NCBI RefSeq assembly: GCF_003113265.1
Contig: NZ_PUIV01000003.1
Location: forward strand, 124,001-188,000
Source: Methylosinus sporium
GTDB taxonomy: Bacteria > Pseudomonadota > Alphaproteobacteria > Rhizobiales > Beijerinckiaceae
Reading direction: 5' to 3'
DNA length: 64,000 bases
In this document: positions 17,780 to 35,173 of the stretch, one piece after another
How the letters are laid out: the number at the start of each line of letters is the position of its first letter
Numbering within the stretch: the stretch's first letter is position 1
Program-made: the position numbers and the translations under genes
The notes under the pieces: model-generated
Told to the model about the DNA's origin: nothing
Database searches by the model: none
What the model saw: only the letters and a program-made list of their open reading frames with translations

Positions 17780-18964
17780 TCACGGCGCCTTATAAACGAT
17801 CCGATAGACCGCCCCATTCTGGTCGTCCGTCACCAGCAGCGAGCCGTCCGGCAGCTCCGCCACATCCACGGGCCGGCCGAGATATTGCGGATCGCCATCG
17901 TTCCAGCCTTCCGCGAAAGGCTCGCTGACGCCGCGCTTTCCCTCCGGGCCGACGCGGGTGAACATCACGCGCGCGCCGACCGGCATCGTCCGGTCCCAGG
18001 AGCCGTGCTGCGCCGAGAAAATTCCGCCGCGATAATAGGGCGGGAAGGTCGAGCCGCGATAGAAGGTCATGCCGAGATCGGCGGCGTGCGGCGCCTCCTC
18101 CACCTCCGGAAAGACGACGCCCTGCGGCGGCGCATCGCGCGCATATTCATTCGTGCGCACATGGCCGCCGCCATACCAGGGAAAGCCGAAATGCAATCCC
18201 GGCCGCGTCGCGCGATTCAATTCGCCCGGCGGCGTGTCGTCGCCCATGCTATCCACCTGATTGTCGGTGAACCAGAGCGTCCCATCCGAAGGATCGAAAT
18301 CCATGCCGACAGAATTGCGAATGCCGCGCGCAAAAACCTCGCGGCCGGAGCCGTCGCGATTCATGCGGATGATTCCGCCCATGCCGATTTTGTCGAAGAG
18401 CTCGAGCTTGTCGCGCGGCGTGACATTGTAGGGCTGGCCGAGCGACACATAGAGCTTGCCGTCCGGCCCGATGCGGCAGACGCGCGTCGTGTGATTGGCG
18501 CTCTGCTCGGCGGCGGGGATGAGCCCGCCCTGCGGCGCGAGGCCGCGCGCGTCTTTCCAGGCGAGCCGGCGCCAGTCTGTCTCCGCCGCGGGGAAGCTCG
18601 AAATGCGATTTTGCTCGACGACGAAGAGGCTTCCCTCCGCGTCGAAGCAGAGCCCATGCGGAATGACGAAAGGCGCGTCGGGGGCGAAAACATCGACCGA
18701 AGCGGCGCCCTCCCTGCCCGGCGTCAGCACATGAATGCGGTTCGCATCCGTGCCGACGAAAATGGCGGCGCCGCGCCGTCCGACAGCGAGCGTGCGCGCA
18801 TGTGGAACCAGCGCATAAAGCGAGATGGAGAAGCCTTCCGGCATATGGATGCGGCTCAGATCCGCCTCTATTCGGCGGGTCTCGGCCTCCGGCGAGGGCT
18901 CCGCGCCGGCGTCGAGGGTCGGCGTCGAGCAGAGGCAGAGGCAAAGGGCGATCCGGCGAATCAT
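17780..18964 (-). CDS. Sorbosone/glucose dehydrogenase-like six-blade beta-propeller protein
   Basis: A 394-residue exported protein. N-terminal signal MIRRIALCLCLCSTPTLDAGA is followed by the PQQ-dependent sugar dehydrogenase-like propeller: MPEGFSISLYA, IPHGLCFDAEGSLFVVEQNRI, DGKLYVSLGQPYN, FARGIRNSVGMDFDPSDGTLWFTDN, SAQHGSWDRTMPVGARV, GRPVDVAELPDGSLLVTDDQNGAVYRI. GIRNxxGxxFxPxxGxLWxxxN and DVAxxPDGSLxVxDD are family signatures. Periplasmic sugar or aldehyde oxidation is plausible, but many such homologues are uncharacterised and PQQ binding cannot be confirmed from sequence alone. Confidence 0.85.
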   Translation of the reverse strand: MIRRIALCLCLCSTPTLDAGAEPSPEAETRRIEADLSRIHMPEGFSISLYALVPHARTLAVGRRGAAIFVGTDANRIHVLTPGREGAASVDVFAPDAPFVIPHGLCFDAEGSLFVVEQNRISSFPAAETDWRRLAWKDARGLAPQGGLIPAAEQSANHTTRVCRIGPDGKLYVSLGQPYNVTPRDKLELFDKIGMGGIIRMNRDGSGREVFARGIRNSVGMDFDPSDGTLWFTDNQVDSMGDDTPPGELNRATRPGLHFGFPWYGGGHVRTNEYARDAPPQGVVFPEVEEAPHAADLGMTFYRGSTFPPYYRGGIFSAQHGSWDRTMPVGARVMFTRVGPEGKRGVSEPFAEGWNDGDPQYLGRPVDVAELPDGSLLVTDDQNGAVYRIVYKAP

Positions 18965-19056
18965 CGGACGGTCTCCGTGGCGGTCCCAAAAGGACCCGTC
19001 GAGAAAGATAGGGCCGCGCGCCCTTGCGGCTTGCCGATTATTTATTCCGGGTATTA

Positions 19057-19086
19057 TTGACTTGCGTAATTTTTAATGGGTATAAA
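19057..19086 (+). promoter_or_regulatory. Sigma-70-type promoter for the DUF2239 gene
   Basis: TTGACT at 19057-19062 and TATAAA at 19081-19086 with an 18-base spacer, in an AT-rich patch. The predicted transcription start falls at about 19092-19094, essentially on the ATG at 19093, implying a leaderless transcript. Confidence 0.6.
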
Positions 19087-19092
19087 TAGCGC

Positions 19093-19713
19093 ATGGAAAA
19101 TGATCTCCTCTCCCGTCTGTCGCGGCCCTGCGCCGCTTTCGCCGAGGGCCGGATGCTGGCCGCGGGCCCTTTGGTGGAGGTCGCTCTCGCGGTCGAGAGC
19201 GCCGACGCCGCCGACGGCCATATTCTCACTTTCGACGATGCGACGGGCGAGATCGTCGATCTCGATCTGCGCGGCGGAAAGGCCGCGATCATCGCGCGGC
19301 TCGCCGCTTCCCCCGCCGCCAGCGGCAAGCCGCAAAGCGGAACCGCCGAGCCGGAGACGGGCGACGAGAGCGCGCGCGGACGCGGACGGCCCAGGCTCGG
19401 CGTCGTCGCGCGCGAGGTCACGCTACTGCCGCGCCATTGGGACTGGCTCGCCACCCAGCCCGGCGGCGCTTCGGCGACGCTGCGCCGGCTCGTCGACAAC
19501 GCCCGGCGCGAGAGCGGGGCGGACGACCGCACGCGCGCGGCGCGCGAGGCCGCCTATCGCTTCCTTTCGAACGTCGCCGGAAATCTGCCGGGCTATGAGG
19601 AGGCGCTGCGCGCGCTCTTCGCCGGGGACGCCGCGCGCTTCGAGGCGCAAATGGCCGGGTGGCCGAAGGATGTTCGCGCCTATGCGCTGCGCCTCGCCGG
19701 CGGCGGCGCGTGA
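19093..19713 (+). CDS. DUF2239 family protein
   Basis: A 206-residue protein of unknown function. The N-terminal part (RPCAAFAEGRMLAAGPLVEVALAVE...GHILTFDDATGEIVDLDLRGG) is followed by a low-complexity linker, GRGRPRLGVVAREVTLLPRHWDWLATQPGGASATLRRLVDNARR and a helical C-terminus (GYEEALRALFAGDAARFEAQMAGWPKDVR). This architecture matches DUF2239. The central segment resembles a small ribbon-helix-helix-like DNA-binding module (inference). The start lies directly after a -10 element. Confidence 0.85.
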   Translation: MENDLLSRLSRPCAAFAEGRMLAAGPLVEVALAVESADAADGHILTFDDATGEIVDLDLRGGKAAIIARLAASPAASGKPQSGTAEPETGDESARGRGRPRLGVVAREVTLLPRHWDWLATQPGGASATLRRLVDNARRESGADDRTRAAREAAYRFLSNVAGNLPGYEEALRALFAGDAARFEAQMAGWPKDVRAYALRLAGGGA

Positions 19714-19788
19714 GCAGGAGCCACGGCTTGCAATGGCGCGGGCGCGAGCGCATGTATCGCGAAACCTGTTCCGGCGACGAGGATTGCG

Positions 19789-20013
19789 ATGCCGCTCTAC
19801 GCCTATAGCTGCAATTCCTGCGATAAAGAATTCGAGACCTTGGTGCGCTCGGGCGACACTCCCGCCTGTCCGGCCTGCGGAAGCGTCGAATTGACGCGCC
19901 AGCTCTCGCTGATCGCGAAGCCGGCGAGCGGCGGCGAGGCCGAGCCCGCCTGCGCCGCCCTCGGCGGCGGCGGCTGCGGAGCCTCCTGCCCCGCCTTCGC
20001 CGATTGCGGCTGA
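19789..20013 (+). CDS. FmdB-type zinc-ribbon protein
   Basis: A 74-residue protein with the FmdB zinc ribbon MPLYAYSCNSCDKEFETLVRSGDTPACPACGSVELTRQLS: four cysteines in two C-x-x-C pairs for zinc. The tail is glycine- and cysteine-rich (GGGGCGASCPAFADCG), which can bind extra metal. The family is named from formamidase regulators, but most members have unknown function. It is a stand-alone gene between DUF2239 and infC. Confidence 0.88.
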   Translation: MPLYAYSCNSCDKEFETLVRSGDTPACPACGSVELTRQLSLIAKPASGGEAEPACAALGGGGCGASCPAFADCG

Positions 20014-20199
20014 GCGCGAATTTCAGCCCCTCGCCCAGAATTGTTCGATATCGGCGGTTGACTTCGCCGAGGAGAGTGAGATTCTTTCGGCGTCGGCCAT
20101 CCACCGGGTCTCCCGGGGGAAAAGACGGCTTTTGCCGCTTTCTCTCGCGAATCGGATAGGATCGGAAGACGACCGATTCATCCTGAAGGGAGAATATCC

Positions 20200-20739
20200 A
20201 TTCGCCGTCCAATGAAGAGCACCGCGGCCCCACAGAAGGAAGGTCCGCGCATCAACCGGGAGATTCGCGCGCGCGAGGTGCAACTGATCGACTCGGAAGG
20301 CAAGAACCACGGCGTGGTTCCTCTGCTCGACGCCCTCTCTCTGGCGGAGACGGCTGCGCTCGATCTCGTCGAGATCGCGCCCAACTCCGAGCCGCCGGTC
20401 TGCAAAATTCTCGATTACGGAAAATTTCGTTTTCTCGAACAGAAAAAGGCCGCCGAGGCCCGCAAGAAGCAGAAGATCGTCGAGGTCAAGGAGATCAAGC
20501 TCCGCCCGGGCATCGACGAGCACGACTATGACGTGAAGATGAAGGCCGTGCAGCGCTTCTTCGAAGAGGGCGACAAGGTCAAGGTCACATTGCGTTTTCG
20601 CGGTCGTGAGATCGCCCACCAGGACATCGGCTATCGCCTGATGACCCGCGTGAAGGCAGAGACGGCCACCATCGCCAAGGTCGAGCTCGAGCCCTCGATG
20701 GAAGGCCGCCAGATGATCATGGTGCTGGCGCCGCGCTGA
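20200..20739 (+). CDS. infC: Translation initiation factor IF-3, probable ATT start
   Basis: IF3 monitors start-codon choice on the 30S subunit. The conventional ATG at 20212 gives 175 residues, but ATT at 20200 is preferred. GGGAG at 20188-20192 is 7 bases from the ATT and 19 from the ATG, and the four extra codons give (M)RRP then [19 protein letters not shown], matching the MRRP opening known for rhizobial IF3. Family body: [52 protein letters not shown] linker, [15 protein letters not shown]. Many bacteria use a rare ATT start here so that IF3 represses its own translation. Confidence 0.95.
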   Translation: MRRPMKSTAAPQKEGPRINREIRAREVQLIDSEGKNHGVVPLLDALSLAETAALDLVEIAPNSEPPVCKILDYGKFRFLEQKKAAEARKKQKIVEVKEIKLRPGIDEHDYDVKMKAVQRFFEEGDKVKVTLRFRGREIAHQDIGYRLMTRVKAETATIAKVELEPSMEGRQMIMVLAPR

Positions 20740-20804
20740 CCCGCCTCGGACGGGGCCTCGATCCGCACTTGCCGAGGCCGCGTCTTTCAGTCTTTGTTGC
20801 TTTC

Positions 20805-21662
20805 ATGTCCAGACCGTCCATCCGCGCGATTCTATCCGGCGCGGCGCTTCTATCGGCTTTCGCCGCATCGACCGGCGCGCGCGCGCAAATGGCGCTGCCG
20901 GGCGCCGTCGCGCCTGCGCCGGCCGGCGCCGTGGCGGCGCCGGCGGAGGGCTCGAAGCCCAAGCCGCGCGCCACGGTCGCGCCCGTCGCGCCCAAATTGC
21001 CGAGCGAGGAGACGATCGTCGGACACGTCCTCCACCAGGACGGCGACGCGCGCGGCTCGATCGAATTGCAGCGCCGTGGCGGCGGCGCGCTGGAAGTGGC
21101 GCGGCTCTCGCTCGTCGGCGATCGGCTGACGCGCTCCGGCGAGACCTGCCGCATCGAGGTTTCCGAGCCCCTACCGCTCACGCCGCGGGAGACGACGAGC
21201 GGGCTGCGGCGCTATGAGGTGGCGTTTCCCGCCTGCCCCTTCGGTTTCGACGCGCTGGACGGGGCGATTCTGGTCAGCTCCGACGGCAAGGCCTGCGAAC
21301 TGAAACAGGCCGATTGCCGCGCCGACCCCAATGGACTCTGGGGAATGGGCGCGGATGAATTCGATCCCAAGCGCGCCGAGGAGATGCTGACGATGCGCGC
21401 CCGCATCGAGCAGACCGTGCGCAATGATTTCAAGGCGCTCTATGATCGGATCAAATCCGACAAGGCGCAGCGCAAGGAGCTGGTGCGCGAACAGGCCGGC
21501 TTTTCCGCGCGTCGCGAAGAGATCTGCCGCTCCTATGTTCAGGAGGCGGATTTCGGCTATTGCGCCCTACGCGTGACCGAGGCGCGCGCTCTCGCGCTCG
21601 GCACACAGCTGGCCATCGGCTTCAAAAAAACGGCGGAAACCGGCGGCAAGAAAAAGCGGTAG
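20805..21662 (+). CDS. Exported protein with an LprI-like C-terminal region
   Basis: About 285 residues from ATG 20805 with signal MSRPSIRAILSGAALLSAFAASTGARAQ; the frame also opens at 20769. After a Pro/Ala-rich linker comes a domain with four cysteines in the middle (ETCRIEV, PACPFGF, ACELKQADC) and a helical end (REEICRSYVQEADFGYCALRVTEARALALGTQL). The spacing C...Y....F.YC..R.TE.R...L recalls the LprI/DUF1311 lysozyme-inhibitor fold, but the match is partial. It is probably periplasmic; function is not established. Confidence 0.7.
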   Translation: MSRPSIRAILSGAALLSAFAASTGARAQMALPGAVAPAPAGAVAAPAEGSKPKPRATVAPVAPKLPSEETIVGHVLHQDGDARGSIELQRRGGGALEVARLSLVGDRLTRSGETCRIEVSEPLPLTPRETTSGLRRYEVAFPACPFGFDALDGAILVSSDGKACELKQADCRADPNGLWGMGADEFDPKRAEEMLTMRARIEQTVRNDFKALYDRIKSDKAQRKELVREQAGFSARREEICRSYVQEADFGYCALRVTEARALALGTQLAIGFKKTAETGGKKKR

Positions 21663-21769
21663 GCCTGCGAATTCTTCTCCCGCGCGCTGGAGAAGGCGGC
21701 TCGGCGAAGCCGGGTCTGATGCGGGCGCCCGCGGTTTTCGCAGATCGAACAACATCCCAGATACAGCAC

Positions 21770-21803
21770 GAAAAAAGGCCGCCAGACGCTGGCGGCCTTT
21801 TTC
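21770..21803. terminator. Bidirectional rho-independent terminator
   Basis: A-run AAAAAA, stem GGCCGCCAG, loop ACG, stem CTGGCGGCC, then TTTTT (stem 21777-21797). It has a T-run on both strands, so it can end both the plus-strand exported-protein gene and the minus-strand rpoBC transcript converging here. It is the strongest intrinsic terminator in the window. Confidence 0.9.
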
Positions 21804-21857
21804 ATTATGCGCGGCTCCCTCTCCCCGCTGTGGAGGAAAGGGAGAATCTCTATCGCC

Positions 21858-26048
<4,191 letters not shown>

Positions 26049-26131
26049 GGTCTTCTCCTAGAGACGCAGAACGGATGAAGCGCGCTCGCCTCGCGATGTC
26101 TCTCCGCTACGTCCATAAATCTCATATGCGC

Positions 26132-26280
26132 ATCCCCTCTCCCACTTGTGGGAGAGGGTGGCCCGACGTCAGTCGGGTCGGGTGAGGGCTCCAAGGGCTC
26201 GCGCGATCCGCGGCGGCCCTCATCCGACCCCGCTCCGCGGGGCCACCTTCTCCCGCAGAGCGGGAGAAGGAAGAGCGGCG
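26132..26280. repeat. Palindromic repeat pair in the rpoB-rpoC spacer
   Basis: A compound element: CCCTCTCCCAC/GTGGGAGAGGG hairpin at 26135-26158, CCCGAC/GTCGGG at 26162-26177, then after about 40 bases a mirror-image unit ending in CCTTCTCCCGC/GCGGGAGAAGG. The two halves are inverted copies of one unit (hairpin, GGTGGCC, TCGG, GAGGG). Related single hairpins occur at 30548-30575 and about 34540-34570, so it is a dispersed intergenic repeat. In this position it can fold into RNA between rpoB and rpoC. Confidence 0.75.
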
Positions 26281-26283
26281 GCT

Positions 26284-30432
<4,149 letters not shown>

Positions 30433-30472
30433 GTCGCCTCTCGATCCTCTTATTGAAAGCGAATAGCGAGTT

Positions 30473-30511
30473 GCGAATAGCGAATAGAGGGCCTGTCTAT
30501 TCGCTATTCGC
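30473..30511 (-). promoter_or_regulatory. 15-bp perfect hairpin in the rplL-rpoB spacer
   Basis: GCGAATAGCGAATAG at 30473-30487 pairs perfectly with CTATTCGCTATTCGC at 30497-30511 around a 9-base loop. It is built from GCGAATA units also scattered nearby. It sits in the leader of rpoB, where enterobacteria have an attenuator and an RNase III site. A role in processing or attenuation is an inference from position. Confidence 0.55.
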
Positions 30512-30547
30512 TATTCGCCATTCGCTCCTGGTCATCAGTGCGGAAAA

Positions 30548-30575
30548 CCCTCTCCCGCCGTGAAGCGGGAGAGGG
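30548..30575 (-). terminator. Hairpin after rplL, possible attenuator
   Basis: An 11-base stem (CCCTCTCCCGC/GCGGGAGAGGG, 6-base loop) begins 12 bases after the rplL stop. On the minus strand it is followed by TTTT. The weak T-run suggests a partial terminator (attenuator) that lets some polymerase through to rpoBC. It is also a member of the CTCTCCC repeat family. Confidence 0.5.
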
Positions 30576-30587
30576 GCGATTCTCGTC

Positions 30588-30968
30588 TTACTTGAGCTCG
30601 ACCTTGGCGCCGACCTTCTCGAGAGCGGCCTTGATCTTCTCGGCCTCTTCCTTGGAAGCGCCTTCCTTGACCGGCTTGGGCGCGCCCTCGACCAGGTCCT
30701 TGGCCTCCTTGAGGCCGAGGCCGGTGATCGCGCGGACCTCCTTGATGACCTCGATCTTCTTGTCGCCGGCGGCGGCCAGAATCACGTTGAACTCGGTCTT
30801 TTCCTCGACCGGAGCGGCGGCGGCGGCGCCGGCGCCGGGAGCGGCGGCCACCGCGACGGCGGCGGCGGCGGAGACGCCCCACTTCTCCTCGAGGAGCTTC
30901 GCCAGCTCGGCGGCCTCGAGCACGGTCAGGCTCGACAGGTCTTCGACGATCTTTTCGAGATTAGCCAT
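30588..30968 (-). CDS. rplL: 50S ribosomal protein L7/L12
   Basis: The 126-residue stalk protein that recruits translation GTPases. N-terminal dimerisation helices ([31 protein letters not shown]), an Ala-rich hinge (about 35-55), then the conserved C-terminal domain [43 protein letters not shown]. Transcribed with rplJ 51 bases upstream. Confidence 0.99.
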   Translation of the reverse strand: MANLEKIVEDLSSLTVLEAAELAKLLEEKWGVSAAAAVAVAAAPGAGAAAAAPVEEKTEFNVILAAAGDKKIEVIKEVRAITGLGLKEAKDLVEGAPKPVKEGASKEEAEKIKAALEKVGAKVELK

Positions 30969-31019
30969 GATGTTTCAGTCCTTCGAATTCGGTTCGGTTG
31001 GTTGGATACGAGCCGCCTA

Positions 31020-31541
31020 TCAGGCCGCGTTCGCGTCTTTGTCGGCATAGGCCTGGACCACGCGCGCCAGCTTTCCGGCCGGAGCGGTCGTGAGCTGCGC
31101 CAGCTTGGTCGCGGGCGCCTGGATGAGGCCCACGAGCTTCGCGCGCAGTTCGTCGAGCGACGGCAGAGTCGCGAGCGACTTCACACCGTCGGGGTCGAGG
31201 GCTTGGGCGCCGAGCGCGCCGCCGAGGATGACGAATTTGTCGTGATCCTTGGCGAAGGCTGCGGCCACCTTGGGCGCCGCCACCGGATCGTCCGAATAGG
31301 CGATCAGGGTCGGCCCCTTCAGAAGGGAGCCGATAGAGGCGACGCTCGTGCCGTCGAGAGCGATTTTGGCGAGGCGGTTCTTGGCGACCTGAACGGAAGC
31401 GCCAGATTCACGAGCCTGCTTGCGCAGTTTCTGCATCTGGGCGACGGTCAGGCCGGAGTAATGCGCCACGACGACGACCGGGGTCTTCGCAAAGACCTCG
31501 TTCAGCGCCGCGACGGCTTGCTTTTTCTCCGCTCTGTCCAC
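31020..31541 (-). CDS. rplJ: 50S ribosomal protein L10
   Basis: The stalk base that binds 23S rRNA and L7/L12 dimers. The start is set to GTG 31541 ([35 protein letters not shown]), giving 173 residues, the family length; the longer frame to 31595 lacks homology. GAGGAGAG precedes the GTG. The C-terminal helix ([16 protein letters not shown]) binds L7/L12. L10 is the usual autoregulator of this operon through the mRNA leader. Confidence 0.97.
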   Translation of the reverse strand: MDRAEKKQAVAALNEVFAKTPVVVVAHYSGLTVAQMQKLRKQARESGASVQVAKNRLAKIALDGTSVASIGSLLKGPTLIAYSDDPVAAPKVAAAFAKDHDKFVILGGALGAQALDPDGVKSLATLPSLDELRAKLVGLIQAPATKLAQLTTAPAGKLARVVQAYADKDANAA

Positions 31542-32608
31542 GGTTGCTCTCTCCTCGAGCGGGGCGAACCCCGCCGCTGCGATGAGCCGTCGCATCGCCG
31601 CAGCAGCGGCGGAACGACGGCGCCGTAGATCCTGTCCCCTCGGCGTCGGCCGAAACGGCCTCGCCTCGGATCAGAGGGGCGCCAACCAAATTCGAAAGAC
31701 CGCGCGCGAGCTTTGAAAAGCGCCGCGCCGGCCCTACAATTCCGGTCTTCCCCGTCTATGCAGGCCGCTCGTCGGGGGCGGAGGGATCCGCCGGTCCGCG
31801 AGCTGATTGAGCCGTCCCTCGGTGTGATCCTCGGTCGGGCGCCGGCAGTCTCGGACAGGACATGGCCGGACGGGACGCGAGGAAACTCCCCGGGTCCGCC
31901 GGCCTATCCACCGTCTCGCCCTTTCCCACATCGAGGGATCGGGTTCGACGGAAGCTGATATCTGAAAAGGGGGTCGCGAACGCTGGCCGACCCCGGAAAG
32001 GCCTTATTAAAGGGGGCTAATGCGTTTGCCAAGCAAAAATTTGGCCCCCGTCCATGCTCCAGACCTTCGCCACGCCTCGGCTCCAGCCCTGAAAAAGCCG
32101 CGGCTCGCCCAGATGATAGCTCGAGCTTCGACATAGGCGATTTTCACGAAACCGAAAGCGATGACGAGAGCGATGATCGAATGACCCAGAGCCCGGCAAA
32201 ATCCCTGAGACAGGAGTTCGAGACGGGCGCCACGCCCATCGAGCCCCCTTCGGTCGATCTCACGCCGTTCGGCGCCAGCTTCATCGAACATTTTTTATCC
32301 CGAAATTCAGACGGTCGCTCTGGAGCGAGATCATAACGGAAAAAACACGGTCTGTTTACCTTAAAACGTCCGGGCTGATGATTTGATGAAAGCAAGCGTC
32401 CGATCATTCGAATTGTCGAAGCTCGTCGACCGGGATGTTCATCCGGGAATCGGCGTGTCGAACGTCTCTATTCGCTATCTCTAGATTCTCAGAAAATTGA
32501 CCGTCGTGCGGACGGTTCGTCGCGGACAGCCATGCGCCGCGATCCGAAAACACAGCCTCGGCGGCGACTTGAACGGGCCGGGAGCGTCGCTGGAGTGCGA
32601 ATGCGGGC
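31542..32608. promoter_or_regulatory. rplJL leader and long intergenic region
   Basis: About 1,070 bases without a supportable gene, bounded by rplJ (minus) and a PAS-family gene (plus). The 31542-31760 part should be the rplJ leader, where L10 or the L10-L12 complex represses translation in other bacteria; it contains GC-rich potential helices but I cannot prove an L10 leader fold. A promoter for rplJLrpoBC must also lie here, since rplKA is separated from rplJ. Frames in 31900-32400 look like shadow translation. Confidence 0.45.
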
Positions 32609-33223
32609 ATGAGACATCCAGCCAATCGAATATTGTACGATTATTGGCGGGGCTTCAAAGGGGAGCGCGCGGCCCCCGATTGCCACGAAATGGATCTGGC
32701 GAACACGTTTCAGACTCTTTCCGACGCATTCGTCATTGAAACGGAGCTGAGCTATTTCGTTCCGGCCAAGCTCTGCGGAGCGCGCGTCGCCGCCTTTTGG
32801 CCCCCAGAGCGGCCGAGCCGATCATTCCTCGGAATTTGGAGCGAGGCGGGACGCGAGGATGTGAGGACGATCCTTCGCATCGTCACGGACGATGCGACGC
32901 CGGTCGTCGCCGGGGCGCGGGGCTATCTGGTGGGAGGGATCGAAATCGCGGATTTCGAGCTCCTGCTCCTGCCGGTCCGGTTTTTCGGGAAAACGCACGC
33001 CCGCGTGCTGGGCTCTCTGGCGCCCGGAGAGCGGCCACTATGGCTCGGGCGGACTCCGGTCGAGGCGCTGCACATCGTATCGCTGCGCGTGCTTGGAGAG
33101 GAAACGGCTCTGATGTTGCCGATTACGCCCGGGACGCCGATGCGGGATCTGCCGAGGCGGCCGCATTTCACGATCTATGAGGGGGGCGCGACCCCGAAAG
33201 GTTCGACACGAGAAGACGATTGA
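32609..33223 (+). CDS. PAS_5-family protein inserted in the L11/L10 ribosomal cluster
   Basis: A 204-residue protein beginning MRHPANRILYDYWRGFKGERAAPDCHEMD, the opening of the alphaproteobacterial PAS_5 (PF07310-like) family of PAS-fold sensor proteins. The middle (LSYFVPAKLCGARVAAFW, FLGIWSEAGREDVRTILRIV) and FELLLLPVRFFGKTHARVLGSLAP also fit. It may sense small molecules or redox state; many members are uncharacterised and stand alone. It is transcribed against, and placed inside, the normally contiguous rplKA-rplJL cluster. Normal GC and codon use argue against recent foreign origin. Confidence 0.8.
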   Translation: MRHPANRILYDYWRGFKGERAAPDCHEMDLANTFQTLSDAFVIETELSYFVPAKLCGARVAAFWPPERPSRSFLGIWSEAGREDVRTILRIVTDDATPVVAGARGYLVGGIEIADFELLLLPVRFFGKTHARVLGSLAPGERPLWLGRTPVEALHIVSLRVLGEETALMLPITPGTPMRDLPRRPHFTIYEGGATPKGSTREDD

Positions 33224-33260
33224 TTCCTCGCGTCGATGATCTTGCGCGAACAGTCGGAGA

Positions 33261-33282
33261 GCGGCGGCCCAGCGGCCGCCGC
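33261..33282. terminator. GC-rich hairpin between convergent PAS gene and rplA
   Basis: GCGGCGGCC at 33261-33269 and GGCCGCCGC at 33274-33282 form a 9-base perfect stem with a 4-base loop, 7 bases past the rplA stop. There is no T-run on either strand, so any termination would be weak or factor-assisted. Confidence 0.4.
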
Positions 33283-33288
33283 CTCGCA

Positions 33289-33993
<705 letters not shown>

Positions 33994-33997
33994 GATC

Positions 33998-34426
33998 TCA
34001 CCCCACCACTTCGAGGCCGATGGAACGGGCGGAGCCCTCGATCATCGACGCGGCCGAATCGACCGACGTCGTGTTGAGGTCCTGCATCTTCTTCTCGGCG
34101 ATCTCGCGGATCTGCGCGCGCGTGACCTTGCCGACGAAGCCGCGGCCCGTCGTCTTGGAGCCGGACTGAATGCCGGCGGCCTTTTTGAGGAAGTAGGAGA
34201 CCGGGGGCTGCTTCAGCTCGAAAGTGAAGGAGCGGTCCTGAAAGGCGGTGATGATGACGGGGATGGGCGTCCCCTTCTCCATCTGGCCCGTCTTGGCGTT
34301 GAACGCCTTGCAGAATTCCATGATGTTGAGGCCGCGCTGACCGAGCGCGGGACCGATCGGCGGCGACGGATTGGCCGCGCCCGCCGGCACTTGCAGCTTG
34401 ATGTAGCCGGCGATTTTCTTCGCCAT
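33998..34426 (-). CDS. rplK: 50S ribosomal protein L11
   Basis: The 142-residue L11 of the GTPase-associated centre. N-terminal [40 protein letters not shown] (site of thiopeptide antibiotics) and the C-terminal rRNA-binding [31 protein letters not shown]. The upstream spacer to nusG (about 155 bases) contains a CTCCCGTAGGCGGGAG hairpin. Confidence 0.99.
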   Translation of the reverse strand: MAKKIAGYIKLQVPAGAANPSPPIGPALGQRGLNIMEFCKAFNAKTGQMEKGTPIPVIITAFQDRSFTFELKQPPVSYFLKKAAGIQSGSKTTGRGFVGKVTRAQIREIAEKKMQDLNTTSVDSAASMIEGSARSIGLEVVG

Positions 34427-34541
34427 GTCTCATCTCCAACGAAAGGCGGTCCCGCGACGCTTCCGCGTCCCGGGCCGCCGGTTGCAGTTCGTGGTCCGAC
34501 GCGTGATCCCCCTGGCGACAGGGGCGCGCCCGCCACGGCTT

Positions 34542-34570
34542 TTCCTTCTCCCGTAGGCGGGAGAGGGAAT
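34542..34570 (-). repeat. CTTCTCCCG-type palindrome in the nusG-rplK spacer
   Basis: CTCCCG, a 3-base loop, CGGGAG, flanked by CTT and AGG. It is a short relative of the repeat at 26135-26158 and lies just after nusG on the minus strand, where it could act as an RNA hairpin between nusG and rplK. Confidence 0.5.
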
Positions 34571-34581
34571 TCACAGAAACC

Positions 34582-35112
34582 TCAAACCTTCTCCACCTGC
34601 GCGAATTCCAGCTCCACCGGCGTCGGCCGGCCGAAGATGGACACCGCCACCTTGAGCCGCGAGCGGGCGTCGTCGACCTCTTCCACCACGCCGTTGAAGG
34701 AGGCGAAGGGGCCGTCGGCGACGCGGACCGTCTCGCCGATCTCGAAGGAGATGGTCGGCTTGGGACGCTCTACGCCCTCGGCCACCTGCCCCTTGATGCG
34801 CATCGCCTCCGCCTCGCTGATCGGCATCGGCTTATTGTCGGCGCCGAGGAAGCCGGTCACTTTCGGCGTGTTTTTGATGAGCGAGAAGACCTGATCGGAG
34901 AGATCGCATTTCACCAGCACATAGCCGGGGAAGAATTTGCGCTCCGAGCTGACCTTACGGCCGCGGCGCACCTCGACCACCTGCTCGGTCGGCACGAGAA
35001 TCTCCTCGAACTGATCGGTGAGATTGCGCTGCGCGGCGCCCTCGCGAATGGAGTCGGCGACCTTCTTCTCGAAGTTCGAATAGGCGTGGACGATATACCA
35101 GCGCATGCTCAC
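34582..35112 (-). CDS. nusG: Transcription termination/antitermination factor NusG
   Basis: The 176-residue elongation factor linking RNA polymerase with Rho or the ribosome. NGN domain MRWYIVHAYSNFEKKVADSIREGA and KFFPGYVLVKCDLSDQVFSLIKNTPKVTGFLG; KOW domain GETVRVADGPFASFNGVVEEVDDARSRLKVAVSIFGRPTPVELEFAQVEKV. Start MSMRWY at 35112 or MRWY two codons later. It lies 61 bases downstream of secE. Confidence 0.98.
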   Translation of the reverse strand: MSMRWYIVHAYSNFEKKVADSIREGAAQRNLTDQFEEILVPTEQVVEVRRGRKVSSERKFFPGYVLVKCDLSDQVFSLIKNTPKVTGFLGADNKPMPISEAEAMRIKGQVAEGVERPKPTISFEIGETVRVADGPFASFNGVVEEVDDARSRLKVAVSIFGRPTPVELEFAQVEKV

Positions 35113-35173
35113 GGCGCGACAATCTCCAAAATTTTCGCTCTCGACGATCGGCGCGCCGGCGAATTCCTCGCCC

